Shown here in pieces: positions 34,574-47,200 of a stretch of DNA of 64,000 nucleotides. The notes beneath the pieces were generated by a model. That model was not told where the DNA came from. It worked only from the letters and a program-made list of their open reading frames with translations, and did no database searches. The position numbers and the translations under genes were made by a program. The stretch is from Daucus carota subsp. sativus (taxonomy: Eukaryota; Streptophyta; Magnoliopsida; Apiales; Apiaceae): positions 9,932,779 through 9,996,778 of the forward strand of contig NC_030383.2 in NCBI RefSeq assembly GCF_001625215.2, given 5' to 3'. Positions within the stretch are counted from its first letter, which is position 1. Each line of letters opens with the position of its first letter.

Positions 34574-36717
34574 CCTTTGGATTGTATTGAATAAATCGAG
34601 TATTCTGTCTAAATGAGTAATAGTAAACCCTTTTATATTCACTTTTTCAGAGGCCGTCCAGTTTGGTATTCGCCATAATAGTCCGAAACTAGCCTTGAAC
34701 TACTTGAACTTTGGGCGGCCCCGGAATATGGACTATATATGTTGATAGCCCGTTTTCGTGGCTCCGGAGTTGGGACTTCCGTGGTTAGATATCATTGCAA
34801 AAGCAAGTCTTACATTTTTAGGATTTTTGGTGAATCACATCTTATCATCTCTATCCTATCACGATCACGATCGGTTAAAATAATTTAAGATAACAATGCA
34901 ATAATGTTTGATTAGTTTTATGATGTGTTTTGACCAGGTTAGCTGGACCTCTATAAACTCGCTTCTTTTCAACTGTTGAAAGTTCGTAAAAGATAAAACA
35001 GATCGGCTTAATTATCTTTTAACCCACAATGTTTGGGGGTATATACTGATGCAGATGTTTTAACCCGGGTGATTCAACTCTCCAAGTTTCACAAATATTC
35101 CTTTTAGCCCTTATACCGGTATGTATGAAGTCAAGCTCATAATACTTCGGAGGGTTTAGGTGGTTTCGGATTTATTTACGCGTTTTTCGCTGTGTTCTAT
35201 TGTTCGAAACCCCTCATAAAGTACATGAATAAAAAGTGACTCTAATGAACAAGGGAAGTTACTAAGTTAGTTACTTTGCATGTGTGTGTGAGAGAGTTTT
35301 GATTAATATTAAAGCAAGAGATTGACCAACTCAACCAGCTGAGCAGTATCTTACTATACCTGCAGCTTGCAGTCTGGAATCCGTGAAACATTTTTGATAA
35401 GACAAGTTTAGGTCATAATATAAGATTAGTAGTTGATAGAAGTGTAAATAATGCAAAGTTGGAAATACCAGGTCTTTTGGATACTTTTAATACGGATGGA
35501 AGTAGGAATCTTTCATGTTACTTTTGCCCTAAGCTCACGGAGGTAGTGATAATAATGATGTGAAAGGTGCAATATACATGTGTTTTCTACTAAAACTTTA
35601 CTTCACACGAGCTAAACAAAAGGTGCTTAAGATCAATTGAGATCTAATTTTAAACAAAAGAAAAGAATTGCAACATTTTTTTAATATTCAAGGGAAACAG
35701 GGAATAAGAATATGACTGAGGATCCTAATGAGGATGTGAGTCTGGCTAGAGTCGCTAGACTATCTCTGCATTCTGAAATTAACTTAACTCCCGCGGAGCA
35801 TGATTGGATAACACAAGTGGTGGGTTTACACCGGGTTCGACTACAGCGAGAAGTATTAGAACAAATGTCGTTCTATATGTCATCTCTCTCCGGGTTGGTA
35901 TATTAACCGGAAGCAAACGGCAATTAGCTAGGTAAGTTTATTAATAAATTAGAAGTTGATGGTCAGTTTAGTTCAGTAGAAATACATACCACTGAGTTCA
36001 GTGCTTCCACAGTCCCAGGGAGTTCTTGTCTTAGTTTTATGTATCACTTCACAATTCACAAAGTAGATTCGATAGCATGAGTAGACTCTTCTGAATATAT
36101 ATCAATGTTTTGCTTAAACTAAGAAAATGGTTGAAAAGACTAAACAATGAGACGACTCACAGCAAAGAAGCTCCTTTTACTGTCGAGAGCGTATGATCAA
36201 GTTCACATACAGGACTTTGTGGGATTTTAGGTTGTAAAAGTAACAATATTGGCAACCAGTGGACGGAACTATAATTTCCTCTTTTTTGCACTTCTTGTAT
36301 ATGTATCGGCTGGCTGGCATGATCAGAACTTAAATCGAGATTTGATATCATGTTATATAATCAGTTTATCCAAAACTCTAAAGTATCGGAAAAAGACCCT
36401 AATTAGCGTGATTTTATGCTATAAAAAACATTATTCAACATCTTTTATCACATAATTCCCACATACGTATCCTCAGCAATGTACGTTGTCTGTCATGTAA
36501 AAATTATCCGATAAACCTTTGCCAATAATAGAAACAAAATAACAAGGTTGGTGCAAATATTGTAGAGCAATTTATTAGCAGCACGCATATGGTGAAATAG
36601 AGTCACGAAGATAACTCAGTTTGTCCTTTAGATTAATGCTCACAGATGGCCCCATTTGTCTTTTGCTTTGGCCTTACATGCCACAACCCACCAAATATTT
36701 ATTCTTTTTATACTAAC

Positions 36718-36777
36718 ATGTTTGTAGGATTGACATTCTCAAAAAAAAAAAAAAAAAAAAATGTTTGTAGGATTGAC
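36718..36777. mobile_element. Poly(A)-only retroposon insertion with 17-bp duplication
   Basis: ATGTTTGTAGGATTGAC occurs at 36718-36734 and again at 36761-36777. Between the copies are only ATTCTC and 20 A. This is the expected product of target-primed reverse transcription that stopped almost at once. Confidence 0.7.
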
Positions 36778-37548
36778 GGAAATGAAAGGCGTACATCAAT
36801 CAGTAACGCATGTAAGAAAAAGTTAAATTATTTGTTAAATTCATTTTCTACATTTTATTTGTCTTGAGTGTCATTCTTTTTTCTCCAGTCGACAAAACCC
36901 TGGCCGGCTAAGACAGCTTCTTAACTCATTCTTTAATCTTACTTTCTCAACCTAATTAAGAACTCATCCTAAAGATATGCTGCCAAATTCATTTGGAAAA
37001 GCTCTTTTTGTTGTTATGTAATTAGTGAGGTTGTTAATTTGACTAATCTCCACCATTCATAATAAAGGTGATAACTAATTTATTCATGTCGACCTAGTGG
37101 TTTATTAACTATCGTTTTGCCGATTTAATAAAAGGTAGATCCCACACTAAAAAAAAGATTTGAATAAATATTTAAGTTGTATTTGTACGTGGGGGTGTTT
37201 ATATATACCGAGCCTCACCAGAATCATTCTCTGTGGTCCAATCAGATATCTTGGAGTATAAAAAAGAAGAATTATTATTGGATGCAATGGAATAATTTGA
37301 TGAAAAACAAAGAGAAAAAAACAAGAACGCTGAAATAAATTACGAAATCACAACAAAATGCGAAAAAGTAACACGGACAAATCATTCTGTAGGCATGCAC
37401 GTCCCAAGTAGCTAGCTAGTCTTGTCACTGTAAGGCTTATATTTCATGGTTCGTTTTAATTAATTTGCTCATATATAATTAATTAATGTGAATTTGTAGA
37501 TTTATTTATTTTGTGTTTTTAATTATTAAGAGAACATGCACTCATATT

Positions 37549-37560
37549 GTATATAAATAT
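37549..37560 (+). promoter_or_regulatory. TATA box of the SCL32-like gene
   Basis: GTATATAAATAT about 180 bp upstream of the ATG at 37736, in otherwise AT-rich DNA. Confidence 0.4.
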
Positions 37561-37735
37561 ATGGTCCCAGCAGGTATAAACTGACCCTCACAGTCCATCT
37601 TCTCCGCCCTTTCTTTCAGCAACAGCTACTGTAATTTTGTATGTGTTGACTAGTTATATTTATGCTCTTGACGTTTCATGCAAGTTGTAAAAGCCTCTGA
37701 ACCCTAATTTTCTACGACGAAACTCCGCGGCGGCG

Positions 37736-39058
37736 ATGAAAGCTGAGATCAGAGGAAGCACATCCTCGCTTCCATTGCAGAGCTCAAGTCATTTCAATTC
37801 CTCCTCACAAAATTCTCTAGCAGGTGCTCTGCACGGATGTCTCGGAAACCTGGATGGAGCATGCATAGAGAAGTTGCTTCTTCATTGTGCAAGTGCCCTA
37901 GAGCAGAACGACGTCACTTTGGCCCAACAAGTCATGTGGGTTCTCAACAACGTCGCTTCGGCTTCAGGTGATCCGAATCAGAGGCTGACGTCATGGTTTT
38001 TAAGGGCGCTAGTCTCGAGAGCCTCTAGGGTTTGTCCTACGACGATGGATTTTAACGGCAGCAGCACGATCAAGCGTCGTTTGATGACGGTGACGGAGCT
38101 AGCTGGGTATGTGGATCTTATCCCTTGGCATAGGTTTGGATTTTGTGCGACGAATAGTGCCATTTTTAAGGCAATCCAAGGGTGCCCTAAAGTTCATATT
38201 ATAGATTTTAGTATCACTCATTGTATGCAATGGCCTACGCTGATAGATGCGCTGGCTAAGAGGCCCGAAGGGCCTCCTAGCCTCCGGATCTCAGTGGTGG
38301 CCTCGTGGAGGCCACCCGTTCCCCCTTTCTTAAATGTCTCGAGTGAAGAAGTCGGGCAGCGTCTCGCGAATTTTGCTAAATTCGGAGACGTTCCTTTTGA
38401 GTTTAATGTGATAGAAGACTTAAGTAACTTCTCTAATGACAATACTTCTTCTAACTTCCACTATGATATGCTACTAAGCATGTTAAACCCCTCAGCTTTA
38501 GGCCTTAGGGATGACGAGACATTAGTGATTAATTGTCAGAACTGGCTCCGTTACTTGCCAGACGACCAAAAAGGAAATGCCTCCCGTGATGTTTTCCTTT
38601 GTATGATCAAGCGTCTTAATCCCCGGATTGTAACCGTCGTCGACGAGGACTCCGACTTGGGAGCCTTAAGTCTGACGTCTAGGATCACCACTTGTTTCAA
38701 TTTCCTCTGGATACCTTTCGATGCTTTGGAAACCTTCTTGTCCAAAGACAGTACTCAAAGGGCGGAATTTGAAGCTGACATAGGCCACAAAATTGAAAAC
38801 ATAATCGGATTCGAAGGGGGTCAGCGAATAGAGAGACTAGAGTCCGGGATCCAGTTGTCACAACGGATGAGTAATTCGGGCTATCTCAGTATTCCATTCA
38901 GTGAAGAAACCGTTAAGGAAGTTAAAGAAGTGTTGGATGAACATGCAAGTGGTTGGGGCATGAAGAATGAAGAAGACATGTTGGTGCTAACATGGAAGGG
39001 TCACAATTCAGTTTACGCCACGGCTTGGGTCCCTTCCTGTGGATTCGACGAAGAATAA
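37736..39058 (+). CDS. SCL32: GRAS-family transcription regulator, SCARECROW-like 32
   Basis: Single-exon gene for a 440-residue nuclear GRAS protein. After a Ser/Gln-rich N-terminus of about 45 residues comes the LHRI segment (I-E-K-L-L-L-H-C-A-S-A-L-E). Then comes the VHIID motif (H-I-I-D-F-S-I-T-H-C-M-Q-W-P, near residue 155), the LHRII region, the PFYRE-type segment (F-E-A-D-I-G-H-K-I-E-N-I) and the SAW end (W-G-M-K ... L-T-W-K-G-H ... A-T-A-W-V-P). The L-A-G-Y-V-D-L-I-P-W-H-R-F-G-F and R-P-E-G-P-P-S-L-R-I stretches are characteristic of the SCL32 branch, and length and lack of introns also fit. SCL32-type genes have been linked to shoot meristem and boundary development; that role is inferred here. 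The start is the first in-frame ATG (GGCGATGAAAG). Confidence 0.9.
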   Translation: MKAEIRGSTSSLPLQSSSHFNSSSQNSLAGALHGCLGNLDGACIEKLLLHCASALEQNDVTLAQQVMWVLNNVASASGDPNQRLTSWFLRALVSRASRVCPTTMDFNGSSTIKRRLMTVTELAGYVDLIPWHRFGFCATNSAIFKAIQGCPKVHIIDFSITHCMQWPTLIDALAKRPEGPPSLRISVVASWRPPVPPFLNVSSEEVGQRLANFAKFGDVPFEFNVIEDLSNFSNDNTSSNFHYDMLLSMLNPSALGLRDDETLVINCQNWLRYLPDDQKGNASRDVFLCMIKRLNPRIVTVVDEDSDLGALSLTSRITTCFNFLWIPFDALETFLSKDSTQRAEFEADIGHKIENIIGFEGGQRIERLESGIQLSQRMSNSGYLSIPFSEETVKEVKEVLDEHASGWGMKNEEDMLVLTWKGHNSVYATAWVPSCGFDEE

Positions 39059-40816
39059 TTGAATCAACCAACGACGTTAGCTAGCTCACTAATTAATATG
39101 TTGTGGTAGCTAACTAGATGAAGAAGAATTAATTAGAGCTGGTCTTTTTATTTGTAATTTCATTATCATCTGTGATCAGAAGGCTGCTGTTTTTAGACAG
39201 AGAGTAGAACTGTAGGAGTTGAAGATTATTAAAAGTAGCCATGATCACTTGAAAGGAATAGCTAGATCAGTGTGCTAGAGATACAAATGTGCACGGACTC
39301 TTTGTATGAAGACAAAGATGATCACTTAGTTTCCTAACCCTTTGCAGCGCCTTTGCTTTACAGATGTAATTCTGAATTAAGTATGTTGCTAATGCAGTTA
39401 CTTCTTTTCCTCTTTTGGTTTTATTTATAGCCGGTGATCACCCTGAAATTAAATTTTGACATTTCGATTCGTTTCTTCCTTCTAAATTTTGACGTGATGT
39501 TGGACAAATAGCAAAACAATGAATGTACAATAAATTACCAATTTATCAAATTAATACTAATTCTCTTCGATCCGGGAGAATGGGCAAAATGAAAATTCTT
39601 TTTAAATGCCAGTATCTTAGAACTATAATATAAATGAATACAGATATATAACTATAATAAAAATGAATTAATTTTAACTTCAATAAACTGAAAAAGTGCC
39701 GTATAAATGCCAGAAAAAAAAACCTCCACTTTTTATTATGCACATTTCTATGTAGTCAAAAACCCTAATCTCATGAGAGTTGTCCGTTCCATTTTCTTCT
39801 AACCCTAATCGCCTCCATATCTTCTATCATCTCTATCTCCACCTAGCTCCATCTCTATCACTTTTCTTCCTATCTCAATTCTCTCTCTCTTGCGATTCCT
39901 AGCCTCCGCTTCTCCATCCACAAAACATAGTTTTTCTTGTTTTTAATTTTTTATCAATAAACATCATCTTTTGGTATGTTTCTTCATCAATAAAATCGAG
40001 TTTTGCAAAAAACTTGAATTCCATTTACGTTTTTCATTTCCTTCTATTTGAGTTATTGTTTTTGTGTGTTTGAGTGTGTCGCTTTGTGCTATGTATTGCG
40101 GTTGTGTTGAAAATGATTTTTATGATGTACTGAGAGATCTAAAAATCTCACATTAACAACATTTTTGGCAGGTCTATAGCTGATGTCTGGCAGGTAGATA
40201 GCTGGGGTGCGTTTGGAACGATAATGAATATCACATGTACTCACATTTCACAAAAATATTCGTTCATGACATGAACTGTACTTAGATGTCAAGCGTATTA
40301 TATATGTAAACTTGCTAATTGTGATCAAGAGAGTATATTAATAATAGTAATAATTTTGTCAAAAAAATTAGTATATTAATAATTAACCTAGAATCCCACT
40401 AAATTAACTTAATTAAGATTTTTTATTCATAATTTAATATTTATCATATGTTTTCAATCTTTTTCCATTTCTTGTTGTTGCTGGATATATCTTGGTACAC
40501 CTAATTTCACTGAAAATAGATATCTTTTTCATCGGAAATATATTTGCTTACAAAGGTTTCTCGCTGTTTATATATGATAATCAAAATCATCGCTTTCTTT
40601 GGCCTAGAACGAACTACCATCTTGTAATCTGGAAACAGTGACAGTACAACTAGAAGAACGATTGATCAAGGACCACATATACATTGTATATATAATATAT
40701 ATAGATATAATTAAATGTGTAGTATATATGTAAATTACTTGTGATCTACGAGCAGTCCCATTCAGGCTCTGGGCGCACAACGTGATGAATGATCCCAAGA
40801 TGATACTAGTATATTT

Positions 40817-41120
40817 TACTCCCTCCGTCCCATTTCATGTGACCTCATTTCCTTTTTGAGACATCCCAAAAAGAATGAACCTAGAATACTTACTATTTTT
40901 GAACACTACTTTTCACTATTACACCCACTAACTCTATATTTTATACTCTTTTATTATTAAATAAACACTATTACACCCACTACCTTCCTAACTATCTCAA
41001 ATCTATTATTAAATATTGATAGGTCCCACCACTTTACCCACCTTTCAACTACATTTACTACCTTTTTCTTAATCTCCGTGAAAGTCAAACTAATTCACAT
41101 AAAATGGGACGGAGGTAGTA
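40817..41120. mobile_element. Stowaway-type MITE
   Basis: CTCCCTCCGTCCCATTT at the left and AAATGGGACGGAGGTAG at the right form inverted repeats, each flanked by TA. The body is about 300 bp and non-coding. Confidence 0.85.
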
Positions 41121-42299
41121 TTAAATTCTTCAACGAGTTTATAATTTGTGCATAATGTCAAATATTGATATGTTTTGGATTATTTTTTGTTAAAGAATTA
41201 AATTTTTTTGAAGAAGTAAAGATCATGAATAATTAATAGAAATGAAAATTTTATATTTATAAAAGAAAAATAGGATATTTTAAATATTTACATTATATTA
41301 TATAAGTTACTTCAACGTCTAGAACTTAAAATATAGTCCTGCAAAATTTACCAGCAAAAATTGCCGCAAAATTGATATCAAAATAAAATGAAATAGGACG
41401 AACAGCCCAATTTCGAGTATCCGCATAACAAAGCGCTGGTCACGTTTATTTTAATTTTAACTAAGTTATGTTAATTATAATTATAAAATGAGAATTTATT
41501 TTAATTAAGAGGACGTTTGACTGATTTTATTTTTCAGAAAGAAAGACTTATTTCTAAAAATAAGTTTATGATTTTTCTCCTGAAATAAATTTTTATTTTT
41601 TGTCAAATAACGAATATAAAATATGTATTTAATATTTGTATCCAAAAAACAATATGAAAAATATACCTTTTGAGAAATGGAAGACTTATTTTGATTATGA
41701 CTTATTTGCCGCATAGTTCTATGTTAAATTAGTGTAGAGTGTCTGAATGCTGATTGTATAGAAAATAGAATAGTGAAAATAATTATACCGTCTCCTGTAG
41801 TTGATTTTATATAATAAAATTTTATTATTAGAATTGTATAGAATTGAATGGTATAAGAAGGCCTATAGAAATAAATAATTTGATAAATATTGAAGGGTTC
41901 GCCTGTTATCTCATCCATGATTCTTTTTAAAAGTTTGTTTTTATATAATTTACATATTAATATCTGGCATCTTATATATTCGTAATAAAAATTTTAACAA
42001 CTGCCAATCTCCTTAAAAAGAACAACAATTTCTCAAACACAAAAATAGAATTTAAAAACATAACAATACCATCTACCACATGTGCAACATTTATCATAAC
42101 CATATTATAAAATTGATGAACTGAGACTAGGCTGGGGCGCTGGGCTGTTATGGTGGGGGTAACTACATAAGCTGGCTAGTTGCTGCAATAAATATTGAAA
42201 CAAAACAGAGCAACATTAAAAAAACATGTCCAGCTAAAAAGCTTGTGTTCTAAGCTTAAGTTTTCTCCAGAAAAACAGTACATGTTGTGATACTCCAAG

Positions 42300-42630
42300 A
42301 TGTTTAATCTGGAATGTCAGTTAGATTAGTGGTCACTCAACAACTCTGGTTTTTCTTGGTCTGTCTAAACTTGGATACTTGTGTATCTCACCTCTCACAT
42401 TTTCTTTGTTTTTATACCTTATTATAACACACCATTTTCTTGCTTAACCCATACTCTAAATTTTCAGCAAAACCAAGGTCACTCTCTTTCTGTTTGTCTT
42501 CTTGCTCATGTAGAATATGTTCTGCTGCAGTAGTTCTATGTTCCCATTTAGCATCTTATCATCTCTCTGATTTTTAGGATATTAATCTGTGCATCTTTTG
42601 AGGGAAGATCCTGAGAAGGGCTCTTTAGTC
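42300..42630 (+). promoter_or_regulatory. Probable upstream leader/promoter part of the NPH3 gene, split off by copia
   Basis: A CT-rich leader-like stretch (CTCTCTTTCTGTTTGTCTTC near 42481) ends at the copia LTR. The coding start of the NPH3 gene lies 25 bp beyond the other LTR, so before the insertion this DNA was directly upstream of that ATG. The role is inferred from position. Confidence 0.4.
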
Positions 42631-42894
42631 TGTTGTAATTATGTAAATCAGAGTTTGTGTATATCAGAGTTTGTGTATATGTTTCAGTGTGTGAGGTGTG
42701 GAACAGAATAAGGAACAAGAGGTTTTTTTTTTAATTTCTGTTATCATTGTTCAATCTTTTGTCTCCTTTATATAATAGGAGAATACAAACCAAATACATG
42801 AATGATAAAAGATACATGATCAGATACATCTCCTTAATTCTATGAACCATACTTAATGCACTCCTCAACTTCCATAATATTAGTTTATCCAACA
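42631..42894 (-). repeat. 3' LTR of the copia element
   Basis: 264 bp, TGTTG...CAACA, matching the other LTR base for base on reading, including a 10-T run. On the minus strand a TATATAAAGG box (about 42767-42776) marks its promoter. The adjacent left flank is TAGTC. Confidence 0.95.
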
Positions 42895-42904
42895 TATTCC
42901 TCCC

Positions 42905-45900
42905 TTAAACTAATTCCTTGCGATCCTTCATTCCCATCATCCTTTTGTAAGCATCCAGCAAGGCTTTGGACATTGGTTTAGTGAGCACATCTGCAACCTG
43001 ATCTCGACTAGCAACATGACGTAAATGCACATTCTTCTCCTTTACATGCTCCCGAATAAAATGGAATCGAACATCAATGTGTTTACTCCTTTCATGATGC
43101 ACTGGATTCCTGGCAAGCTCAATTGCAGACTTGTTGTCGATGCAAACTTCAGTTGATCTCTGTTGTGGAATTCTCAAATTACTAAGTAACCTTCTTAACC
43201 AAATAGCATGACAAACACAGTGAGAGGCTGCTACATATTCTGCCTCACAGGTTGATAATGCCACTATCGGCTGCTTCTTAGAATACCATGTAAAGGCAGT
43301 GTTTCCCATAAAAAACAAGTAACCAGATGTGCTTTTTCTTTCATCCACATCTCCACACCAATCACTATCAGAATATCCCTGCAATTTGTAGTCCTCAGTT
43401 CTGGAATAAAACAATCCCAGAGTTTTTGTTCCTTGGATATAACGTAGAATTCTTTTAATTGCCTTCCAGTGTGACTGTTTCGGATCTTCCATAAATCTGC
43501 TCATAATTCCAACACTATATGCAATGTCGGGTCTTGTGCATGTAAGATATCTCAAGCTTCCAACCAAACTTTGATATAAATTTGCCTCCACTGAATTTCC
43601 TCCCTCAAATTTAGAAAGTTTTGTACCCAATTCCATGGGTGTTGCTGCTGGATTACAGTGCTCCATTCTGAACTTCTTCAATATAGCATTAGCATATGCT
43701 TCTTGAGATATAAAAATTCCTGATTTTTCTTGCTTTACTTCGATTCCAAGAAAAAATTTCATCAAACCCAAATCTGTCATCTCGAATTCTTGGGTCATCT
43801 CCTTCTTAAACTCCTTAATCATCTCTTCATTGTTGCCCATAAAAATAAGATCATCAACATAAAGTGCAACGAATAGTAAATTACCTCGTCTTTCTTTGAC
43901 ATAAAGAGCAGCTTCATATGGACATTGAACAAATCCATTTTTCTTAAAGTAGGCATCAATGCGAGTGTTCCAAGCTCGTGGCGCCTGTTTTAAACCATAT
44001 AGTGCTTTAAACAATCTCAACACCATTCCTTCTTTACCTGGTTTTGCATATCCAGGTGGCTGGTTCACGTACACCTCCTCTTCTAGCTTGCCGTTTAAAA
44101 AGGCTGATTTTACGTCCATCTGGTAAATAGGCCATTTGTGTTGAGCAGCTTGAGATATCAGCAGCCTTATTGTCTCCATCCTTGCTACAGGTGCAAAAAC
44201 TTCATCATAATCTATTCCAGCCTTCTGTCGATAGCCCTTTGCTACCAACCTCGCTTTATATCTTTCTACTTCTCCTTGTGCATTTAGTTTCTTCTTATAA
44301 ACCCATTTAACATCGATAGGTTTACATCCTTCTGGAGGTTCCACCAGTTCCCAGGTTTTGTTCTTCTCAATAGCTTTAATTTCATCATCCATTGCTGCTT
44401 TCCACATCTTATCTTTTACTGCTTCTCCAAAATCTATGTTTTCTGCATCAGCCACCAAACATACTAAGTGCACCTCACCATGTTCATATATATCTTGTAA
44501 ACTTCGAGTTCTAGGATTTCTCGGCTCATCCTCATCTGATTCTTCATTTTCAGCATCAAAACTTGTTGCTGAAATCGTAGAAATCTGAATATCATCTTCT
44601 GTTGTTTCCTTATCATGTGCTTTACTCCAACTCCATACATCATCTTCTTGTATCTTCACATCTCGACTCACAACAACCTTCATAGCAACTGGATCAAGTA
44701 GTCTGTAGGCTTTTGTTTTCTCATCATAGCCAATAAAAATATATTTCTTGCTTTTATCATCCAACTTTGTTCTCCTCTGATCAGGAACATGTGAATATGC
44801 CACACTCCCAAAAACTTTCAAGTGTGAGACAGTAGGCTTCCTGCCACTCCATAATTCTTGAGGTGTTTTATTCCCCAAGTTTGAATGTGGGCAGCGATTC
44901 TGAATGTAAACAGAACACTGCACTGCTTCTGCCCAGAGTTCTTTTGGCAGTTCCTTGCTCTTTAAAATTGATCGAACCATGTCTAGAATTGTTCGATTTT
45001 TCCGTTCAGCCACGCCATTCTGCTGTGGTGAATAAGGGGCTGTTAAGAACCTTCTAATGCCATGTTCTTCACAGTATTCTGTAAAAGCATTTGAAGTATA
45101 TTCTCCTCCTCTATCAGAACGCAATCCCATGATTTGCATTCCTGTCTTCTTTTCAACCAACACTTTGAATTTCTTGAAAACTTTTAATGCCTCAGATTTT
45201 TCAATTAAGAAATAAACCCAAGTTCTTCGAGAATAATCATCAATAAAAGTGATGAAGTACCTCTTGGAGCCATATGATCCAGGTGTGATAGGACCACATA
45301 TATCCGTATGCACCAACTCGAGAGGCTTTGAAGCACGATAAGTCGCCTTTTTCTGGAATGAACTCCTTGTTTGTTTTGCCAGCACACAATCTTCACAAAA
45401 ACCGCCTGTATGATCCATGCTTGGTAGTCCATGAACCATTCCTTTGTTGGTCAACTCCTTCAAACCACCATAGTGTAAGTGGCCAAGTCTCTTGTGCCAT
45501 AAAGTTGCTGTATCTTCTGATTTTGCTTGTAAACATTTCTCCTGTATGTTCTTCAGATTCAGCTTGAACATTCGATTTGGAGACATTTCAGTTTTAGCAA
45601 CTGTCCTGCCATTTTTGTCCTTCAAGCACATGACTTTATCTCCCATAAAAATTGAGTATCCTTTTTCAATTAGCTGTCCAAGACTCAGAATATTATTCTT
45701 CATGTCAGGGACATAATACACATCTTCAATTTTTCCTCGTTGGCCATCCTTTCTAGTAAAACATACTTCACCCTTTCCTTTTACTTCTATCTTCGAAGAA
45801 TCTCCAAATGACACAACTCCAGAATTTACTTCCTTCAGATTAGTAAAGAGATGTTTGAGGCCAGTCATATGATTGCTGGCCCCACTATCAAGATACCACA

Positions 45901-46912
45901 TAATATCATCTTCAAGAATCATACCTTTGCAGGCCATTAGTAGAACACCTTTGTCTTGTTGCTCCTCCGTTTCGACTAGATTTGCATTTTCCTCAACCTT
46001 CTTGTTAAACCAGCAGTCTTTGGCATAATGTCCAAACTTTCCACAATTGTAACATTCTACAGATCTGCTTCCTCTTCCAGAATATGATCTTCCACCTCTG
46101 CCACGGTCACGTCCTTGACCACGCCAGTTTTGTTGATTTGTCTGCACTTTCTCTTCAAATCTGTTGTTTACAGGACCTCTTCCTCTGCCTCGAGTAAAAA
46201 ACTGTTTTGCACGTCCACGTCCTCTTCCTCTACTGTATTGCGTATATAGGACTTTATCTTTGTCTTCAACTGAGACATCAGTTTTCAATACTTGAGATTC
46301 TGTCTCCTCCTTCTTTAGTAATCTGTCTGAATATGCTTGCAGAGATCCCATCAGTTGATCAACAGTCATGGTCTCTATATCATTTGACTCTTCAATAGAG
46401 ATTCCAACAAGTTGCAATTTTGTATTCAAAGATCTTAATATTTTTTCATTCACACGTGCATCTTCAATCTTTTCTCCATAATTCTTCATTTGATTTACAA
46501 CAGAGGAAACCCTCGTGAAGTAATCCAGGACTGATTCCGTATCTTTCATACATAAAGACTCAAATTCACCACGTAGAGTTTGTAATCGTACCTTCTTTAC
46601 TTTGTCAACACCTTTAAAATTGTTCTGCAAAATCTCCCAGGCCTCCTTTGCTTTTGTTGCAGATGCAATCTTCTCAAACATGCCTTCATCCAGGCCCATA
46701 TGTATAATAGACAGAGCTTGCTGATCTTGTTTTCGAGATTTTGCCAGATTGTTTTTCTGCGCTTGATTCAACGCTCCTTCATTCTCTGGTTCCTCGTATC
46801 CTTTGTCAACAATTTCCCATGCCTCCTGTGATCCAAGCAAAGCTTTCATCCGAATACACCAGTGGCTATAATTTTCTTTGGTAAGTTTTGGAACAGCAAA
46901 AGAGTTATTCAT
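42905..46912 (-). CDS. Copia gag-pol polyprotein, intact
   Basis: 1335 residues, no stops or frameshifts. In order: a gag domain (about 1-240); a Gly/Arg-rich stretch; a CCHC zinc knuckle near 287-300 ([14 protein letters not shown]); an aspartic protease with D-S-G-A-S near 342; a GAG-pre-integrase region (H-K-R-L-G-H-L); an integrase core starting near 530 (H-T-D-I-C-G-P, then [12 protein letters not shown]); a reverse transcriptase with the Y-V-D-D-L catalytic motif near 1015; and RNase H ending A-D-V-L-T-K-P. Protease-integrase-RT-RNase H is the copia order. The start ATG lies a few bases past the primer-binding site. All hallmark catalytic motifs that I can check are present. Confidence 0.96.
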   Translation of the reverse strand: MNNSFAVPKLTKENYSHWCIRMKALLGSQEAWEIVDKGYEEPENEGALNQAQKNNLAKSRKQDQQALSIIHMGLDEGMFEKIASATKAKEAWEILQNNFKGVDKVKKVRLQTLRGEFESLCMKDTESVLDYFTRVSSVVNQMKNYGEKIEDARVNEKILRSLNTKLQLVGISIEESNDIETMTVDQLMGSLQAYSDRLLKKEETESQVLKTDVSVEDKDKVLYTQYSRGRGRGRAKQFFTRGRGRGPVNNRFEEKVQTNQQNWRGQGRDRGRGGRSYSGRGSRSVECYNCGKFGHYAKDCWFNKKVEENANLVETEEQQDKGVLLMACKGMILEDDIMWYLDSGASNHMTGLKHLFTNLKEVNSGVVSFGDSSKIEVKGKGEVCFTRKDGQRGKIEDVYYVPDMKNNILSLGQLIEKGYSIFMGDKVMCLKDKNGRTVAKTEMSPNRMFKLNLKNIQEKCLQAKSEDTATLWHKRLGHLHYGGLKELTNKGMVHGLPSMDHTGGFCEDCVLAKQTRSSFQKKATYRASKPLELVHTDICGPITPGSYGSKRYFITFIDDYSRRTWVYFLIEKSEALKVFKKFKVLVEKKTGMQIMGLRSDRGGEYTSNAFTEYCEEHGIRRFLTAPYSPQQNGVAERKNRTILDMVRSILKSKELPKELWAEAVQCSVYIQNRCPHSNLGNKTPQELWSGRKPTVSHLKVFGSVAYSHVPDQRRTKLDDKSKKYIFIGYDEKTKAYRLLDPVAMKVVVSRDVKIQEDDVWSWSKAHDKETTEDDIQISTISATSFDAENEESDEDEPRNPRTRSLQDIYEHGEVHLVCLVADAENIDFGEAVKDKMWKAAMDDEIKAIEKNKTWELVEPPEGCKPIDVKWVYKKKLNAQGEVERYKARLVAKGYRQKAGIDYDEVFAPVARMETIRLLISQAAQHKWPIYQMDVKSAFLNGKLEEEVYVNQPPGYAKPGKEGMVLRLFKALYGLKQAPRAWNTRIDAYFKKNGFVQCPYEAALYVKERRGNLLFVALYVDDLIFMGNNEEMIKEFKKEMTQEFEMTDLGLMKFFLGIEVKQEKSGIFISQEAYANAILKKFRMEHCNPAATPMELGTKLSKFEGGNSVEANLYQSLVGSLRYLTCTRPDIAYSVGIMSRFMEDPKQSHWKAIKRILRYIQGTKTLGLFYSRTEDYKLQGYSDSDWCGDVDERKSTSGYLFFMGNTAFTWYSKKQPIVALSTCEAEYVAASHCVCHAIWLRRLLSNLRIPQQRSTEVCIDNKSAIELARNPVHHERSKHIDVRFHFIREHVKEKNVHLRHVASRDQVADVLTKPMSKALLDAYKRMMGMKDRKELV

Positions 46913-46920
46913 GTTTGTAG

Positions 46921-46933
46921 AGCTCTGATACCA
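46921..46933 (-). other. Copia primer-binding site
   Basis: On the minus strand TGGTATCAGAGC lies three bases inside the 5' LTR. It is complementary to the 3' end of plant initiator methionine tRNA, the standard primer of copia elements. Confidence 0.9.
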
Positions 46934-46936
46934 AGC

Positions 46937-47200
46937 TGTTGTAATTATGTAAATCAGAGTTTGTGTATATCAGAGTTTGTGTATATGTTTCAGTGTGTGA
47001 GGTGTGGAACAGAATAAGGAACAAGAGGTTTTTTTTTTAATTTCTGTTATCATTGTTCAATCTTTTGTCTCCTTTATATAATAGGAGAATACAAACCAAA
47101 TACATGAATGATAAAAGATACATGATCAGATACATCTCCTTAATTCTATGAACCATACTTAATGCACTCCTCAACTTCCATAATATTAGTTTATCCAACA
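46937..47200 (-). repeat. 5' LTR of the copia element
   Basis: 264 bp, same length and sequence as the 3' LTR. Its promoter points into the element, away from the NPH3 gene whose ATG lies 25 bp beyond its outer edge. Confidence 0.95.

Larger units (their letters stand above)
32594..37548. other. Intergenic, between the small gene and SCL32
   Basis: No supported gene over nearly 5 kb. It holds a probable hAT-like MITE (33905-34573), a poly(A)-only insertion (36718-36777) and otherwise AT-rich DNA. The 64-codon frame at 35712-35906 has ordinary protein composition but no recognisable domain or splice partners. Confidence 0.5.
39059..42630. other. Intergenic between SCL32 and the copia element
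   Basis: About 3.6 kb with no supported gene. It holds the SCL32 3' flank, a Stowaway MITE at 40817-41120, AT-rich DNA, and at its right end (about 42300-42630) a CT-rich stretch that is probably the displaced leader or promoter of the NPH3 gene. Confidence 0.5.
42631..47200 (-). mobile_element. Complete Ty1/copia LTR retrotransposon
   Basis: 4570 bp with two 264-bp LTRs that appear identical, a tRNA-iMet primer site, a polypurine tract (AAGGGAGGAA, 42897-42906) next to the 3' LTR and a single uninterrupted 1335-codon gag-pol frame. Flanks are TAGTC on the left and TAGTT on the right, a 5-bp target duplication with one mismatch. Identical LTRs and an open frame mean recent insertion and possible autonomy. 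It sits antisense to the NPH3 gene, immediately upstream of that gene's start codon. Size and domain order fit a small Tork- or Ale-type copia lineage; I cannot settle which. Confidence 0.95.

Noticed and set aside
35712..35906. 64-codon frame with ordinary amino-acid composition
   Set aside because: No recognisable domain, splice partner or promoter; too short to support.
41505..41720. GGACGTTTGACTGATTTTATTT... segment resembling a MITE end
   Set aside because: No matching opposite terminus or duplication; AT-rich background makes chance similarity likely.
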